Source: Streptomyces mirabilis (lineage in GTDB: Bacteria; Actinomycetota; Actinomycetes; Streptomycetales; Streptomycetaceae). Taken from it: a stretch of 64,000 bases of DNA. This document shows positions 43,701 through 51,978 of this stretch, in pieces (the first letter of the stretch is position 1; every line of letters starts with the position of its first letter). Made by a program: the position numbers and the translations under genes. Below the pieces are notes generated by a model. That model was not told the DNA's origin. It ran no database searches and saw nothing but the letters and a program-made list of their open reading frames with translations. Location of the stretch: NCBI RefSeq assembly GCF_039503195.1, contig NZ_JBCJKP010000001.1, positions 5,704,001-5,768,000 on the forward strand. The letters are read 5' to 3'.

Positions 43701-44043
43701 GGCACCGGGCGCGGCCGACGAGACGGCGGTGCTTCCTCCGGTACGCGACGGGGGCGCGGGTGCCGCTCCGGATGCCGGTGCGGGTGATCCCGCTAACCGG
43801 GTGCCTCCGGGCTTCTTCCGGGACGAGCGGGCCGAGCCCCGGCCCGAGAGGGCCGGTGACCGTACGCGCGAGCTGCCCCAGGTCGATGCCGAGGGCGCAC
43901 CGCGTCGCCGCCCCCGTTCCGACTGGGCGGAGGAGACCCCGCTCGACGATCTGCCGACCCTGGCGGACGAACTGCTGGGTCCGCGTGACGACGACGAGCA
44001 GGACGACGGGCGCGAGGGACGGGGCGGTCGCCGCCGTCGCTGA
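40726..44043 (+). CDS. tmk: MFS-like membrane domain fused to thymidylate kinase
   Basis: This is a 1105-residue fusion. Residues ~35-480 are a 10-12-helix MFS-like transporter domain. Residues ~510-715 are a complete dTMP kinase: P-loop LEGGDGAGKS, TREPGATPVG, the DRYIDSSVAYQGAGRDL loop and a lid near PEAARERFTEAPDR. Residues ~715-860 are a Glu/Ala/Arg coiled coil, and the tail is Ser/Ala-rich and acidic with repeated ETAVLPPV units. Thymidylate kinase makes dTDP for DNA synthesis; here it would be membrane-anchored. The fusion is, as I recall, conserved in streptomycetes. A stand-alone tmk is not in the window. Confidence 0.92.
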   Translation: MTRAEQPTAHTPAPDDALVADSRERAVRALLRRPQLKRLWSAHLVGGVGDALALLVLVILVLQAAIAEGSFGGGYRGVALAVAAVFGARVLATLLFGAILLGPLTSLTSQEGPLDRRWTMVGADGLRAVLMLIAPLWIDWTPDNALAALLVLAFVTGVAERFWTVCRESAAPALLPAPPLEGATVRPLPDHLDALRRLSLRTAFAAVPIAAATLVVVSLVSNLLGAGITWFDQHQGALASYVAAGLFAASLSVLTSLELPDTRTPRARSPLEGLRRPRTGTGVDNGRTGAIPLLVLACAAVAAAIAAAVAVSVLQAKDMGGGPVTFGLLVLALTGGVVIGIRTAPSVLPPLSRRRLLSLAIAFTGIALLAAGLVPDVTTVLLIAGLAGIGAGVAANTGHALLDQETEEYRRARTTEHLHAVVRVSVALGALLAPVVAAAIGPHRLENGKFVFAHGGAAFTLMLVGALLLPVAALVLAKVDDRSGVPLRHDLLDALRGGDDPVQKSTANGFFLALEGGDGAGKSTQAEALAEWIRAKGHEVVVTREPGATPVGKRLRSILLDVSSAGLSHRAEALLYAADRAEHVDTVVRPALERGAVVISDRYIDSSVAYQGAGRDLSPTEIARINRWATNGLVPHLTVLLDVSPEAARERFTEAPDRLESEPVEFHTRVRSGFLTLAAADPGRYLVVDAAQEPEAVTTVVRHRLDVMLPLSEAEVKAQEEARKAAEEEARRKAEEEAARKAEEERLERERQEQLARLRAEEEERKQRELEEAQRREAERQAEEARQRAEEARRRAEQERARLLAQEQAQAAEQDRLRRLAEEQARLRAEAEERRLEKQRKAEEALLRAEEARRAATETAAAAAAAATAASTSASASASTAASASSATSAPASGSAPAGSAEPAATGPVADNETTVPTPVVTPPSTSGGSVDETTVLRPVRSGASRQSSRSDSEETAKLPKPPVPEEAAEKTAVLPPVVPGAADETAVLPPVAPGAADETAVLPPVRDGGAGAAPDAGAGDPANRVPPGFFRDERAEPRPERAGDRTRELPQVDAEGAPRRRPRSDWAEETPLDDLPTLADELLGPRDDDEQDDGREGRGGRRRR

Positions 44044-44120
44044 GGTCCGGGGACCCGTTGTCAGTGGCGACCCGCACAATGGACGCGGCAAGGCAAAGTG
44101 CGACGAAAGGGCGGTGCCCC

Positions 44121-45326
44121 GTGCCGGTATGGGACGACCTGGTGGGCCAGGACAAGGTGAGCGAGCAGCTCGCCGCCGCCGCTCGTGACGCCGACGCCCT
44201 CGTCTCGGCGGTCGCCGCGGACACCCCGCTCCCCGAGGCGTCCAAGATGACGCACGCCTGGCTGTTCACCGGCCCGCCCGGCTCCGGGCGTTCCACCGCG
44301 GCGCGGGCCTTCGCGGCGGCGCTCCAGTGCGTGAGCCCCGACCGCGCGCTGGGAGGAGTCCCCGGCTGCGGTTTCTGTGACGGTTGCCACACCAGCCTGA
44401 TCGGGACGCACGCCGATGTGCAGATCATCCGCACCGACCTCCTCTCCATCGGTGTGAAGGAGACCCGCGATCTGGTCCGCCGCGCCCAGCTGTCCCCGGC
44501 GACCGGCCGCTGGCAGGTCATCGTCCTGGAAGACGCGGACCGCCTCACGGAGGGCGCGGGCAACGTCATTCTGAAGGCCGTCGAGGAACCGGCCCCGCGT
44601 ACGGTCTGGCTGCTCTGCGCGCCCTCCATCGAGGACGTCCTGCCCACCATTCGCTCCCGCTGCCGCCTGCTCACCCTGCGCACCCCGCCGGTGGACGCGG
44701 TCGCCGACATCCTCGTCCGCCGTGACGGCATCGATCCCGCTGTCGCGGCGGCCGCCGCCCGCGCGACACAGGGGCACATCGGGCGCGCCCGCCGTCTCGC
44801 CACGGACCAGCGTGCCCGTGAGCGCAGGGCCGCCGTCCTCAAGCTCCCGCTGCGGGTCGACGACATCGGCGGCTGTCTCAAGGCGGCCCAGGAGCTGATC
44901 GACACGGCCTCGGAGGACGCGAAGCAGCTCGCCGAGGAAGTCGACGTCAAGGAGACCGAAGACCTGAAGGCGGCCCTCGGCGCGTCGCAGGGCGGCCGTA
45001 TGCCGCGTGGCACCGCGGGCGTCATGAAGGAGCTGGAGGACCGGCAGAAGCGCCGGAGAACGCGCACGCAGCGCGACAGCCTGGACCTGGCCCTCATCGA
45101 CCTCACCGGCTTCTACCGCGACGTCCTCGCCCTCCAGCTCGGCTCCCGGGTGGCCCTCGCCAACACGGAGGCCGAGGATGTACTCGAGCGCCTCGCCCGC
45201 GGCAGCTCGCCGGAGGCGACCCTCCGCCGGATCGACGCGATCGCCGCGTGCCGTGAGGCGCTGGACCGCAATGTGGCCCCGCTGCTTGCGGTGGAGGCGA
45301 TGACGATGGCGCTGCGGGCGGGCTGA
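44121..45326 (+). CDS. holB: DNA polymerase III subunit delta prime
   Basis: The 401-residue AAA+ clamp-loader subunit starts VWDDLVGQDKVSEQL. The P-loop is GPPGSGRST with Arg in place of the catalytic Lys, as expected for a non-hydrolysing delta-prime. A Cys4 zinc module (C...CGFC-x2-C) follows, and EDADRLTEGAGNVILKAVEEP includes the SRC-type sensor region further on (IRSRCRLL). It assembles with DnaX and delta to load the beta clamp. The GTG at 44121 is favoured over upstream starts by homology. It lies close behind the tmk fusion, perhaps as one operon. Confidence 0.92.
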   Translation: MPVWDDLVGQDKVSEQLAAAARDADALVSAVAADTPLPEASKMTHAWLFTGPPGSGRSTAARAFAAALQCVSPDRALGGVPGCGFCDGCHTSLIGTHADVQIIRTDLLSIGVKETRDLVRRAQLSPATGRWQVIVLEDADRLTEGAGNVILKAVEEPAPRTVWLLCAPSIEDVLPTIRSRCRLLTLRTPPVDAVADILVRRDGIDPAVAAAAARATQGHIGRARRLATDQRARERRAAVLKLPLRVDDIGGCLKAAQELIDTASEDAKQLAEEVDVKETEDLKAALGASQGGRMPRGTAGVMKELEDRQKRRRTRTQRDSLDLALIDLTGFYRDVLALQLGSRVALANTEAEDVLERLARGSSPEATLRRIDAIAACREALDRNVAPLLAVEAMTMALRAG

Positions 45327-45549
45327 GCCGAGAGACTCGAAGGCACGGTCGAGCCGAGGCCCCGGAGCCGGCAGCGACCGGCGAGCGGCCGACAGTGACC
45401 GTGACCGGCCGACAGCCGGGGCCGTGCCGAGGAGCCGGAGTGAGGAGCTGAGGCGAGGTGTGGGGAGCAGGAGTTGAGTCGCCGTGTTGACGACATCACT
45501 CGTACGAGGCACATGCACGACTGTTGGTGATCACGGCGTCGCGCAGGGT

Positions 45550-45561
45550 TACGCTCGCGAG
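45550..45561 (+). promoter_or_regulatory. -10 box of a probable leaderless promoter
   Basis: TACGCT at 45550-45555 ends 6 nt before the ATG at 45562. Confidence 0.35.
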
Positions 45562-47202
45562 ATGTACTCCAGGTACTTCAGGCGCACCCCTCGGCCGCCC
45601 CGGTCCGGTCGGCCGAACCGATCCCGCGGTGCGATCCGCGCGATGCGCACCGTCCGTGCGGGCGGCGTGCTGCTCGCCGCCACCACGCTGCTCGTCTCCG
45701 CCTGCTCCACGGGGAGTTCGACCAGGACGGCCACGACGGCGGCGGACGCGGTGCTGGCCGCACTGCCCCGCGCCACACCCTCCACGCTGTCGTCGTACTA
45801 CGACCAGAAGCTGACCTGGCGCAACTGCGGCGCCTCCGGCTTCGAGTGCGCCACGATGAAGGCACCGCTCGACTACGCGAAACCGGCCTCGGGCGACGTC
45901 AAACTGGCCGTGGCCCGCAAGAAGGCCACCGGCCCCGGCAAGCGCATCGGCTCGCTGCTGGTCAACCCGGGCGGACCGGGCGGCTCGGCGGTGGGCTACC
46001 TGCAGTCGTACGCGGGGATCGGCTACCCCGCGGAGGTCCGCGCGCGCTACGACATGGTCGCGGTCGACCCGCGCGGGGTGGCCCGCAGCGAACCCGTCGA
46101 GTGCCTCACCGGCCCCCAGATGGACACGTACACGGGGACGGACGTCACCCCCGACGACAAGAAGGAAACGGGTGAACTGGTCGACGCGTACAAGAAGTTC
46201 GCCGAGGGCTGCGGCCGGCACTCGCCGAACCTGCTGCGGCACGTCTCCACGGTCGAGGCGGCCCGGGACATGGACATCCTGCGCGCGGTCCTGGGCGACC
46301 AGAAGCTGAACTACGTGGGGGCGTCGTACGGGACGCTCCTCGGGGCGACGTACGCGGGCCTGTTCCCGGAACGGGTGGGCCGCATGGTCCTGGACGGCGC
46401 GATGGACCCGTCCCTGTCCGCACGCAAGCTCAACCGGGACCAGACGGCGGGCTTCGAGACGGCGTTCCAGTCCTTCGCGAAGGACTGCGTGCGCCAGAGC
46501 GACTGCCCGCTGGGCGGCCCGGGCACGAGCCCGGACCAGGTCGGCAAGAACCTCAGCGCCTTCTTCAAGCAGCTCGACGCGAAGCCGATCCCGACGGGCG
46601 ACGCGGGCGGCCGCAAGCTCGGCGAGGCGCTCGCGACCACGGGTGTGATCGCGGCGATGTACGACCAGGCGGCGTGGCCGCAGCTGCGCCAGGCGCTCAC
46701 CGCGGCGATGAAGGACAAGGACGGCGCGGGCCTGCTCGCCCTCTCCGACAGCTATTACGAGCGCGACGCCGACGGCAAGTACGCGAACCTCATGTTCGCC
46801 AACGCGGCCGTGAACTGCCTCGACCTCCCGGCCGCCTTCTCCACGCCCGAGCAGGTGGAGAAGGACCTCCCCGCGTTCGAGAAGGCGTCCCCCGTCTTCG
46901 GTGACGGTCTGGCCTGGGCCTCTCTGAACTGCGCGTACTGGCCCGTGCGGCCCACCGGCGAGCCGCACCGCATCGAGGCGAAGGGCGCGGGCCCGATCCT
47001 CGTGGTCGGCACCACCCGGGACCCGGCCACCCCCTACGCCTGGGCCGAGTCCCTCGCCTCCCAGCTCTCCTCCGGCGTCCTGCTCACCTACGTCGGCGAC
47101 GGACACACCGCGTACGGCCGCGGGAGCGTCTGCATCGACTCCACGATCGACCGCTACCTCCTCCAGGGCACCCCTCCCGCAAAGGGAAAGCGCTGCGCAT
47201 AG
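45562..47202 (+). CDS. Secreted S33-family tripeptidyl aminopeptidase-like lipoprotein
   Basis: The protein has about 546 residues with an Arg-rich n-region, a hydrophobic stretch and the lipobox VSAC. An alpha/beta-hydrolase peptidase domain follows: oxyanion LLVNPGGPGGSA, nucleophile elbow GASYGTLLG and late His in GDGHTAYGRGSVC. A TAP-like C-terminal region with Cys is present. Family members remove tripeptides from secreted proteins in Streptomyces. I use ATG 45562 because of the leaderless -10 box; ATG 45643 would give a more conventional signal peptide. Confidence 0.88.
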   Translation: MYSRYFRRTPRPPRSGRPNRSRGAIRAMRTVRAGGVLLAATTLLVSACSTGSSTRTATTAADAVLAALPRATPSTLSSYYDQKLTWRNCGASGFECATMKAPLDYAKPASGDVKLAVARKKATGPGKRIGSLLVNPGGPGGSAVGYLQSYAGIGYPAEVRARYDMVAVDPRGVARSEPVECLTGPQMDTYTGTDVTPDDKKETGELVDAYKKFAEGCGRHSPNLLRHVSTVEAARDMDILRAVLGDQKLNYVGASYGTLLGATYAGLFPERVGRMVLDGAMDPSLSARKLNRDQTAGFETAFQSFAKDCVRQSDCPLGGPGTSPDQVGKNLSAFFKQLDAKPIPTGDAGGRKLGEALATTGVIAAMYDQAAWPQLRQALTAAMKDKDGAGLLALSDSYYERDADGKYANLMFANAAVNCLDLPAAFSTPEQVEKDLPAFEKASPVFGDGLAWASLNCAYWPVRPTGEPHRIEAKGAGPILVVGTTRDPATPYAWAESLASQLSSGVLLTYVGDGHTAYGRGSVCIDSTIDRYLLQGTPPAKGKRCA

Positions 47203-47210
47203 CCCTCCCG

Positions 47211-47241
47211 CACGCCCCGGAACCGGTCCTCCCGGGGCGTG
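47211..47241 (+). terminator. Terminator hairpin after the S33 peptidase gene
   Basis: CACGCCCCGG pairs with CCGGGGCGTG (11-nt loop), 8 bp beyond the stop codon. Confidence 0.65.
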
Positions 47242-47309
47242 TACGGAGCACCCCCGGGAACTGTGTAGACTTACCGACGTTGCTGATCGCACCATAGTGC
47301 GGACAGCGC

Positions 47310-47383
47310 GCCGCCTTAGCTCAGATGGCCAGAGCAACGCACTCGTAATGCGTAGGTCTCGGGTTCGAATCCCGAAGGCGGCT
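47310..47383 (+). tRNA. tRNA-Thr (anticodon CGT)
   Basis: This is a complete cloverleaf: 7-bp acceptor stem GCCGCCT/AGGCGGC, D arm with AGCTCAGATGG, anticodon loop CTCGTAA with anticodon CGT at 47344-47346, T arm GGGTTCGAATCCC and discriminator T. CCA is not encoded. It marks the edge between the conserved core and the accessory region, and an integrase remnant lies immediately beside it. Confidence 0.97.
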
Positions 47384-47389
47384 CTGTAG

Positions 47390-47436
47390 AAGCCCCAGGA
47401 TTCTCACTCGCCGTGAACTGGGGCTTTTGCTTTTTT
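47390..47436 (+). terminator. Terminator of tRNA-Thr
   Basis: AAGCCCCAG (47390-47398) pairs with CTGGGGCTT (47418-47426), followed by TTGCTTTTTT. On the opposite strand it could end the integrase remnant. Confidence 0.8.
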
Positions 47437-47968
47437 ACCGGACGCGACGGCGGGCGCGGGAGCGGGCCGCGCGGCGGTCTCCCGTCTCAGTTCTGGTCTC
47501 AGTTGCGGGCTCAGGGGCAGATTCCGGGGCGGGCAGGAAGGCATCTCCCATGCGGCGCACGGCGTCCTTCGAGAGGTGCGAGCGGCCCTTGACGTAGCGG
47601 CGCGTCTGGCTGATCCGGGTGTGCCGCAGGATCTCCATCATGGTCGGCATGTCCACCCCCAGCTCGTTCAGGATCGTGCGCGCCGTGTGGCGGCTTCCGT
47701 CGTAGAGACGAGGGTCGCCGATGCCCGCTTCCGCCAACAGTTCCTTGAACTCCTCCCAGCCGTCGCGGGGGTCTATGGGGCGGCCATCGGGCCGGGTGAA
47801 CGCCAGGTCCACGTCGCGTTCCACGGCGACGCGGCACGCGGATTCCCAGAGGGTGGCCTCTTCGCCCTTGCCGTCGATGAGGAGCAGGTCGCCGCGCAGG
47901 TGGGCGGTCGCCATGAGCGGGCGGAACGACCAGGACTTGCCGGTGCCGGACGCGCCGGCACCGAGCAA
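47435..47968 (-). pseudogene. Chimeric remnant: Tra (FtsK-like) fragment fused to integrase C-terminus
   Basis: This 177-residue frame begins with a TTG-coded Leu inside a P-loop segment, GAGASGTGKSWSFRPLMATA, then DLLLIDGKGEEATLWE. That pattern is typical of FtsK/SpoIIIE-type Tra proteins of actinomycete integrative elements. From about residue 52 it becomes the end of a tyrosine recombinase: SRHTARTILNELGVD, ILRHTRISQTRRYVK (H-x2-R ... Tyr). The integrase N-terminus and most of Tra are missing, consistent with an internal deletion joining two genes in frame. Its end lies 52 bp from tRNA-Thr, the expected integration target. Confidence 0.65.
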
Positions 47969-48144
47969 AGCACGGATGGAGTCGGCCTTGTCGGGTGCGC
48001 TCCGGGGGCGCCTGGTGGATGTGGACGACCCGCGGGCCGGCCATCTGCTGGATACTGCTCGCCGTTCTGTACGGACTGGTCCCGCAGATCAGCCCGAGCA
48101 GCCAGCCTGAGGGCAGCGGCCTGGACAGGGCACGCAGACGGCCG

Positions 48145-48179
48145 GAGGCCCTACCCCCAAAGCGGGGTAGGGCCTCTTT
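48145..48179. terminator. Strong 13-bp terminator hairpin
   Basis: GAGGCCCTACCCC pairs perfectly with GGGGTAGGGCCTC, followed by TTTG. It lies in the remnant region 47969-48445, where I find no intact gene. Confidence 0.75.
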
Positions 48180-48297
48180 GCGTCGCATGGGTGATGCGTC
48201 GGAGCGGAAATCGCCCGATGGCGTGGCCTGCCACGTCCTCTGTTTACAGGTCAGGACGCTGCTGACAGACCGCCGTCGGGAACGCGAGGGGAACGGA

Positions 48298-48352
48298 AGA
48301 ACCGGTAAGCCCCGTGAATGATCCACGAGCCCCCGCCGACGTCACCGGTTCT
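48298..48352. repeat. 9-bp inverted repeats in the island remnant
   Basis: AGAACCGGT (48298-48306) and ACCGGTTCT (48344-48352) are exact inverted copies 37 bp apart, in non-coding DNA downstream of the FAD oxidoreductase gene. Confidence 0.6.
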
Positions 48353-48445
48353 GACCTGCTAGAACGGTGAAATGAAGGATGATCGGGGAAGCCCAGGGGT
48401 GCGGCGAGCTCTTCGTCCCCACGGATCGGTCCGCCGCCAGGCAGC

Positions 48446-49876
48446 TCAGACGGCCACGGTCAGTCCGAGTTTCCGTAGCGCCGATCTCGCGGCGTTGTGC
48501 CCGCACATGCCGTGTACGCCCGCCCCCGGCGGCGTCGCCGCCGAGCAGAGATAGACGCCGGGGATTCCCGTGGCGTATGGATCAGGGGCCAGGCGCGGGC
48601 GAAACGCGAGAGAGGCGGGGGAGTTGGCGCCGTTGAGGATGTCCCCGCCGACGTAGTTGGGGTTGTACGCCTCGAGCGCGGCCGGGGAGCGGGCGGTCAG
48701 GCCGATGACGCGGTCGCGCAGTCCGGGGGCGTACTGCTCGATGCGTTCCAGGACGGTGGCCGTCGCGTCCCCGTCGTAGCCGTGCGGGACGTGTGCGTAC
48801 GCCCAGACGGGGTGGACGTCGCCGGCCGAGCGCCCGGGGTCGGCGAGGTACTGCTGGGCGACCAGTACGAAGGGACGCCGGGGCATCCGACCGCGGGAGA
48901 CCGCCTGTTCGGCCTCCGCGATCTCCTCCGCGGTTCCGCCGAGGTGAACGGTGCCCGCCGTGCGGCACACCTCGGCACGCCAGGGAACGCCTCCCTCCAC
49001 CGCCAGGTCGACCTTGTACGCGGCGGGCCCGTGCCGGTAGCGGGTGTACGCGCGCCGGACGCGGGCGGGAAGACGCGGACCGCACACCCTCGCCGCCTCG
49101 CGGGGAGCCAGGTCGAGCAGGACCGTGCGGGCGGGGGGAAGGTCCCGCAGGGAACGCACGGGGGTGCCCGTTTCGATGGTGCCGCCGAGTTCGACGAGAC
49201 GGGCGGCGAGCGCCTCGGCGATGGCCCCCGAACCCCCGCGGGCGACGGGCCAGCCATGACGGTGCGCGGCGGCGGTGAGCATGAGGCCGATGGCGGAGCT
49301 GCCCGGGCCGGTGAGTGGGCTCAGCGCATGGGCGGCGACCCCCGCGAACAGGGCCCGGGCCGCTTGCCCGCGCCATCGGCGCAGGGTCCACTGCGCCGGT
49401 TGGGCCGCCAGCAGCCCGAACGCGCCCGTGCGGACAGGGTGGCGGGGCAGCGCCGCCAAGGGGCGCATGAGGTCTTCGCTCAGGGCGTCGTAGTGCGCGG
49501 TCAGGGGCGCGAACAGCCGACGCCAAGCCGGGCCGTCGGCGCCGAGGCCGCGTACGGTCGCGTCCAGGTCGCGCTGGAGTACGGCCGCCCGACCGCCATC
49601 GAGGGGGTGGGCGAGGTCGGTCTCGGCGTACTCCCAGCGCAGTCCGTGGCGGTCCAGGCCGAGGGTGCGCAGGTAGGGCGATGCGACGGCCATGGGATGC
49701 ACCGCGGCGCAGTGGTCGTGGAGCAGGCCGGGCACGGTGACCTCGCCACTGCGGGTGCCGCCGCCGATGGTGGCCGCGGCCTCCAGGACGGTCACGGAGA
49801 GGCCCGCCTGGGCGAGCGTGACGGCGCCGGCGAGGCCGTTGGGCCCCGCTCCCACGACGAAGGCGTCGACGGTCAC
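48446..49876 (-). CDS. FAD-dependent oxidoreductase, phytoene desaturase-like
   Basis: The 476-residue flavoprotein begins with a dinucleotide-binding fold (VVGAGPNGLAGAVTLAQAGL, then VLEAAATIGGGTRSGE). The C-terminal FAD signature is GVYLCSAATPPGAGVHGMCGHNAA. It belongs to the amine oxidase/phytoene desaturase superfamily; the substrate is unknown and no carotenoid genes are nearby. The GTG at 49876 overlaps the stop of the sedolisin gene (GTGA), so it is translationally coupled to a secreted peptidase, an unusual pairing. Confidence 0.83.
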   Translation of the reverse strand: MTVDAFVVGAGPNGLAGAVTLAQAGLSVTVLEAAATIGGGTRSGEVTVPGLLHDHCAAVHPMAVASPYLRTLGLDRHGLRWEYAETDLAHPLDGGRAAVLQRDLDATVRGLGADGPAWRRLFAPLTAHYDALSEDLMRPLAALPRHPVRTGAFGLLAAQPAQWTLRRWRGQAARALFAGVAAHALSPLTGPGSSAIGLMLTAAAHRHGWPVARGGSGAIAEALAARLVELGGTIETGTPVRSLRDLPPARTVLLDLAPREAARVCGPRLPARVRRAYTRYRHGPAAYKVDLAVEGGVPWRAEVCRTAGTVHLGGTAEEIAEAEQAVSRGRMPRRPFVLVAQQYLADPGRSAGDVHPVWAYAHVPHGYDGDATATVLERIEQYAPGLRDRVIGLTARSPAALEAYNPNYVGGDILNGANSPASLAFRPRLAPDPYATGIPGVYLCSAATPPGAGVHGMCGHNAARSALRKLGLTVAV

Positions 49877-51855
49877 TTCAGCGTGCCCTTGGTGTGCTGG
49901 AACCAGCGCAGGTAGCCGGTGTCGGGGGAGCCGAGGCCGGTGGCGTCGTCGTAGCCGCGGCGGGCCTGGAGTCCGAAGTCGTGGCCGAGGGTGTAGAGGA
50001 GATAGCGCTGTGCGCCCGTGGACGTGTCGACGGCGGGGCCCTCGTCGCGTACCACGGTGAGAGGTTGCGCGCCGGCGTTCGCGGGCCGGTCGGTGACGTC
50101 GTGGAAGACGTGGGCGCGGGACCGGGCAAGGGCGTACAGGAGCGGGTTGGCGAAGCCGAGCCGGTGTCCGGAGGCTTGTTGCGCGTCGGCCTGCACGGCG
50201 GCGAAGGCGGGCGCGGCCGCGGACGTGCCGCCGAATCCGACGAGGTGGTAGGCCCCGGCGTCCGTGAGTCCGACGAGGACGGGCAGTGCCCCGTCGCCTT
50301 CGAGCGCCACGTCGGGCGTCGTGCGGTGTGCGGTGCCGCCGGGAACGCTGCCGCGCTGGTACCAGGGCTGCGGGAAGTCGCTCGCACCCCCTCCGCCGCC
50401 GAAGGCGAAGACACCGGGGACGGGCCCCCATGCCTTGCCTTTGTCGGTGAGAACGGACAGCCCGTCACCCATGCTGGTCTCCCAGGCGTAGTCGCCGTGC
50501 CGGTCGAGGGCGAGGGTGGTGCCGCCGACCGAGGTGACCCACGGGGAGCCGCTGGGGAAGTCGGCCTGGGCCCGGGTGGTCTTCGGATCGCAGTTGACGC
50601 CGGTCTGGGCGGCCTCGGGCGAGGAGTCGCCGCAGTCCCCCGCGGCGAAGTAGACGCCGATGCCCTCGGCGGCGGCCTGCTCGAACAGCAGGTTCCAGGC
50701 GGCTATGAGGGTGGGGGTGAGGTGCCCGGGACTGGAGTGGATGATCTCGGCCCAGGAGTTGGAGATGACGTCCGCCCGGCGGCCGTCGATGATGTACGAC
50801 TCGGCGTCCATCAGGTCGTTGTCGAGGCAGGAGTTCGCACCGACGTAGAGGACGTTCGCGTCCGGGGCGAGGCCGTGGGCGAGGTCGATGTCGAGAGCCT
50901 GTTCGCCGGCCCAGGTACGCGGGGACGCGCACGCGTCGTCGATGTGCCAGTCGCCGGGAGTGACGTGCCGGCGGTACTGGCCCGGCCGGAAGGCGTGATC
51001 GCCGGTGGCCCGGGCGTAGCGGTCGGCGTCGGTGAGCATGTCGGGTGATCCGTAGGCGTCCACGACGGCGATGGTGGAGCCGCGCCCGGTGGCACCCTTG
51101 GCGCCCGTGCCGTAGGCGTGGCGGAGCTGGGCGGGGGTGTAGGGGCACGGCGCGTACGTGGCGGTCCTGCCGTACGCCTGGGGTAGGCCTGTGGCGGGCT
51201 TCTCCCCGAAGTGACCGGAGCAGACGGCGTCGTCGGCGGGTACGTCGAGAGCCGGCGCGGGGGTCGACAGGGGGTGGGCCGCCGCGGGGGTGGACAGGCC
51301 GGACACGCCGAGCACGGTGGCGCCGAGGGAGGCGGGCACACTCAGGTCGCCGGCGGGGGCGTCGCTCGTGCCGCGGCCGGTGCGATAGCCGTGCAGGCTC
51401 GTGCCGAAGGCCTGCCGGACGGCGCGGGCGGGCCCTTCGATCCCCAGATAGTGGGAGGTTCGGCCGGTGACGGTGAATCCGGACCCGCCCAGCCATGCCG
51501 TGAGAGTCCGGATCTGGCGGTCCGTCGGGCCGAAGTGCCGTTGGTATTCCGCCGGGGTGAGGTAGTGCCGGTAGTGCGGGCTGCGGGGGTCGCTGACGTC
51601 GCGCAGGAACGCCGCGAGCCCTTGCGGGTCACGGGAGTTGAGGTAGAGACGCGCGCTGACGTGACTACCGGCGGGGACGGGGCCGGTGTCGGCGGTCCGC
51701 GTCGCGTATGCGGGCCGGGATCCCACGAGAGGGTGCCGGTCGGCCGCGTGGGCGGCGGGAAGGGAGCCGACGGTGCCGAGCAGCGTGGCGCAGGCAGCCG
51801 CGACGACGGAGCCGCGCAGGCGACGCAGCGGGCGTATGGGGGCATGGAGAGGCAC
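49873..51855 (-). CDS. Secreted S53 sedolisin-family peptidase
   Basis: The protein has about 660 residues with a signal peptide (SVVAAACATLLGTVGSLPAAHA). A pro-domain holds HYRHYLTPAEYQRHFGP. The kumamolisin-like catalytic domain has Glu and Asp in WAGEQALDIDLAHG, an oxyanion Asp in AAGDCGDSS and the nucleophile Ser in GFGGTSAAAPAFAA, close to the family SGTSA. Such enzymes are acid-active serine-carboxyl endopeptidases. The start is GTG 51855 with AAAGG upstream. It is separated from the M23 gene by a 16-bp-stem hairpin and coupled to the FAD gene. Confidence 0.9.
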   Translation of the reverse strand: MPLHAPIRPLRRLRGSVVAAACATLLGTVGSLPAAHAADRHPLVGSRPAYATRTADTGPVPAGSHVSARLYLNSRDPQGLAAFLRDVSDPRSPHYRHYLTPAEYQRHFGPTDRQIRTLTAWLGGSGFTVTGRTSHYLGIEGPARAVRQAFGTSLHGYRTGRGTSDAPAGDLSVPASLGATVLGVSGLSTPAAAHPLSTPAPALDVPADDAVCSGHFGEKPATGLPQAYGRTATYAPCPYTPAQLRHAYGTGAKGATGRGSTIAVVDAYGSPDMLTDADRYARATGDHAFRPGQYRRHVTPGDWHIDDACASPRTWAGEQALDIDLAHGLAPDANVLYVGANSCLDNDLMDAESYIIDGRRADVISNSWAEIIHSSPGHLTPTLIAAWNLLFEQAAAEGIGVYFAAGDCGDSSPEAAQTGVNCDPKTTRAQADFPSGSPWVTSVGGTTLALDRHGDYAWETSMGDGLSVLTDKGKAWGPVPGVFAFGGGGGASDFPQPWYQRGSVPGGTAHRTTPDVALEGDGALPVLVGLTDAGAYHLVGFGGTSAAAPAFAAVQADAQQASGHRLGFANPLLYALARSRAHVFHDVTDRPANAGAQPLTVVRDEGPAVDTSTGAQRYLLYTLGHDFGLQARRGYDDATGLGSPDTGYLRWFQHTKGTLK

Positions 51856-51978
51856 GGGATGCAGACCTTTTGGTGTGGGGGCGCCGGACGGCGCGCAGAG
51901 CAGAACGAGGGGGCGCGGCACGGACGTCTCGCCGTGCCGGCCCGGTGGCTGCTGAACTGAACGGGATGCCCAGGTCCG

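Noticed and set aside
48001..48140. Small membrane protein on the + strand (ICWILLAVLYGLVPQ)
   Set aside because: It is only a short hydrophobic stretch without a start signal or homologous context. It is more likely debris of the integrative element.
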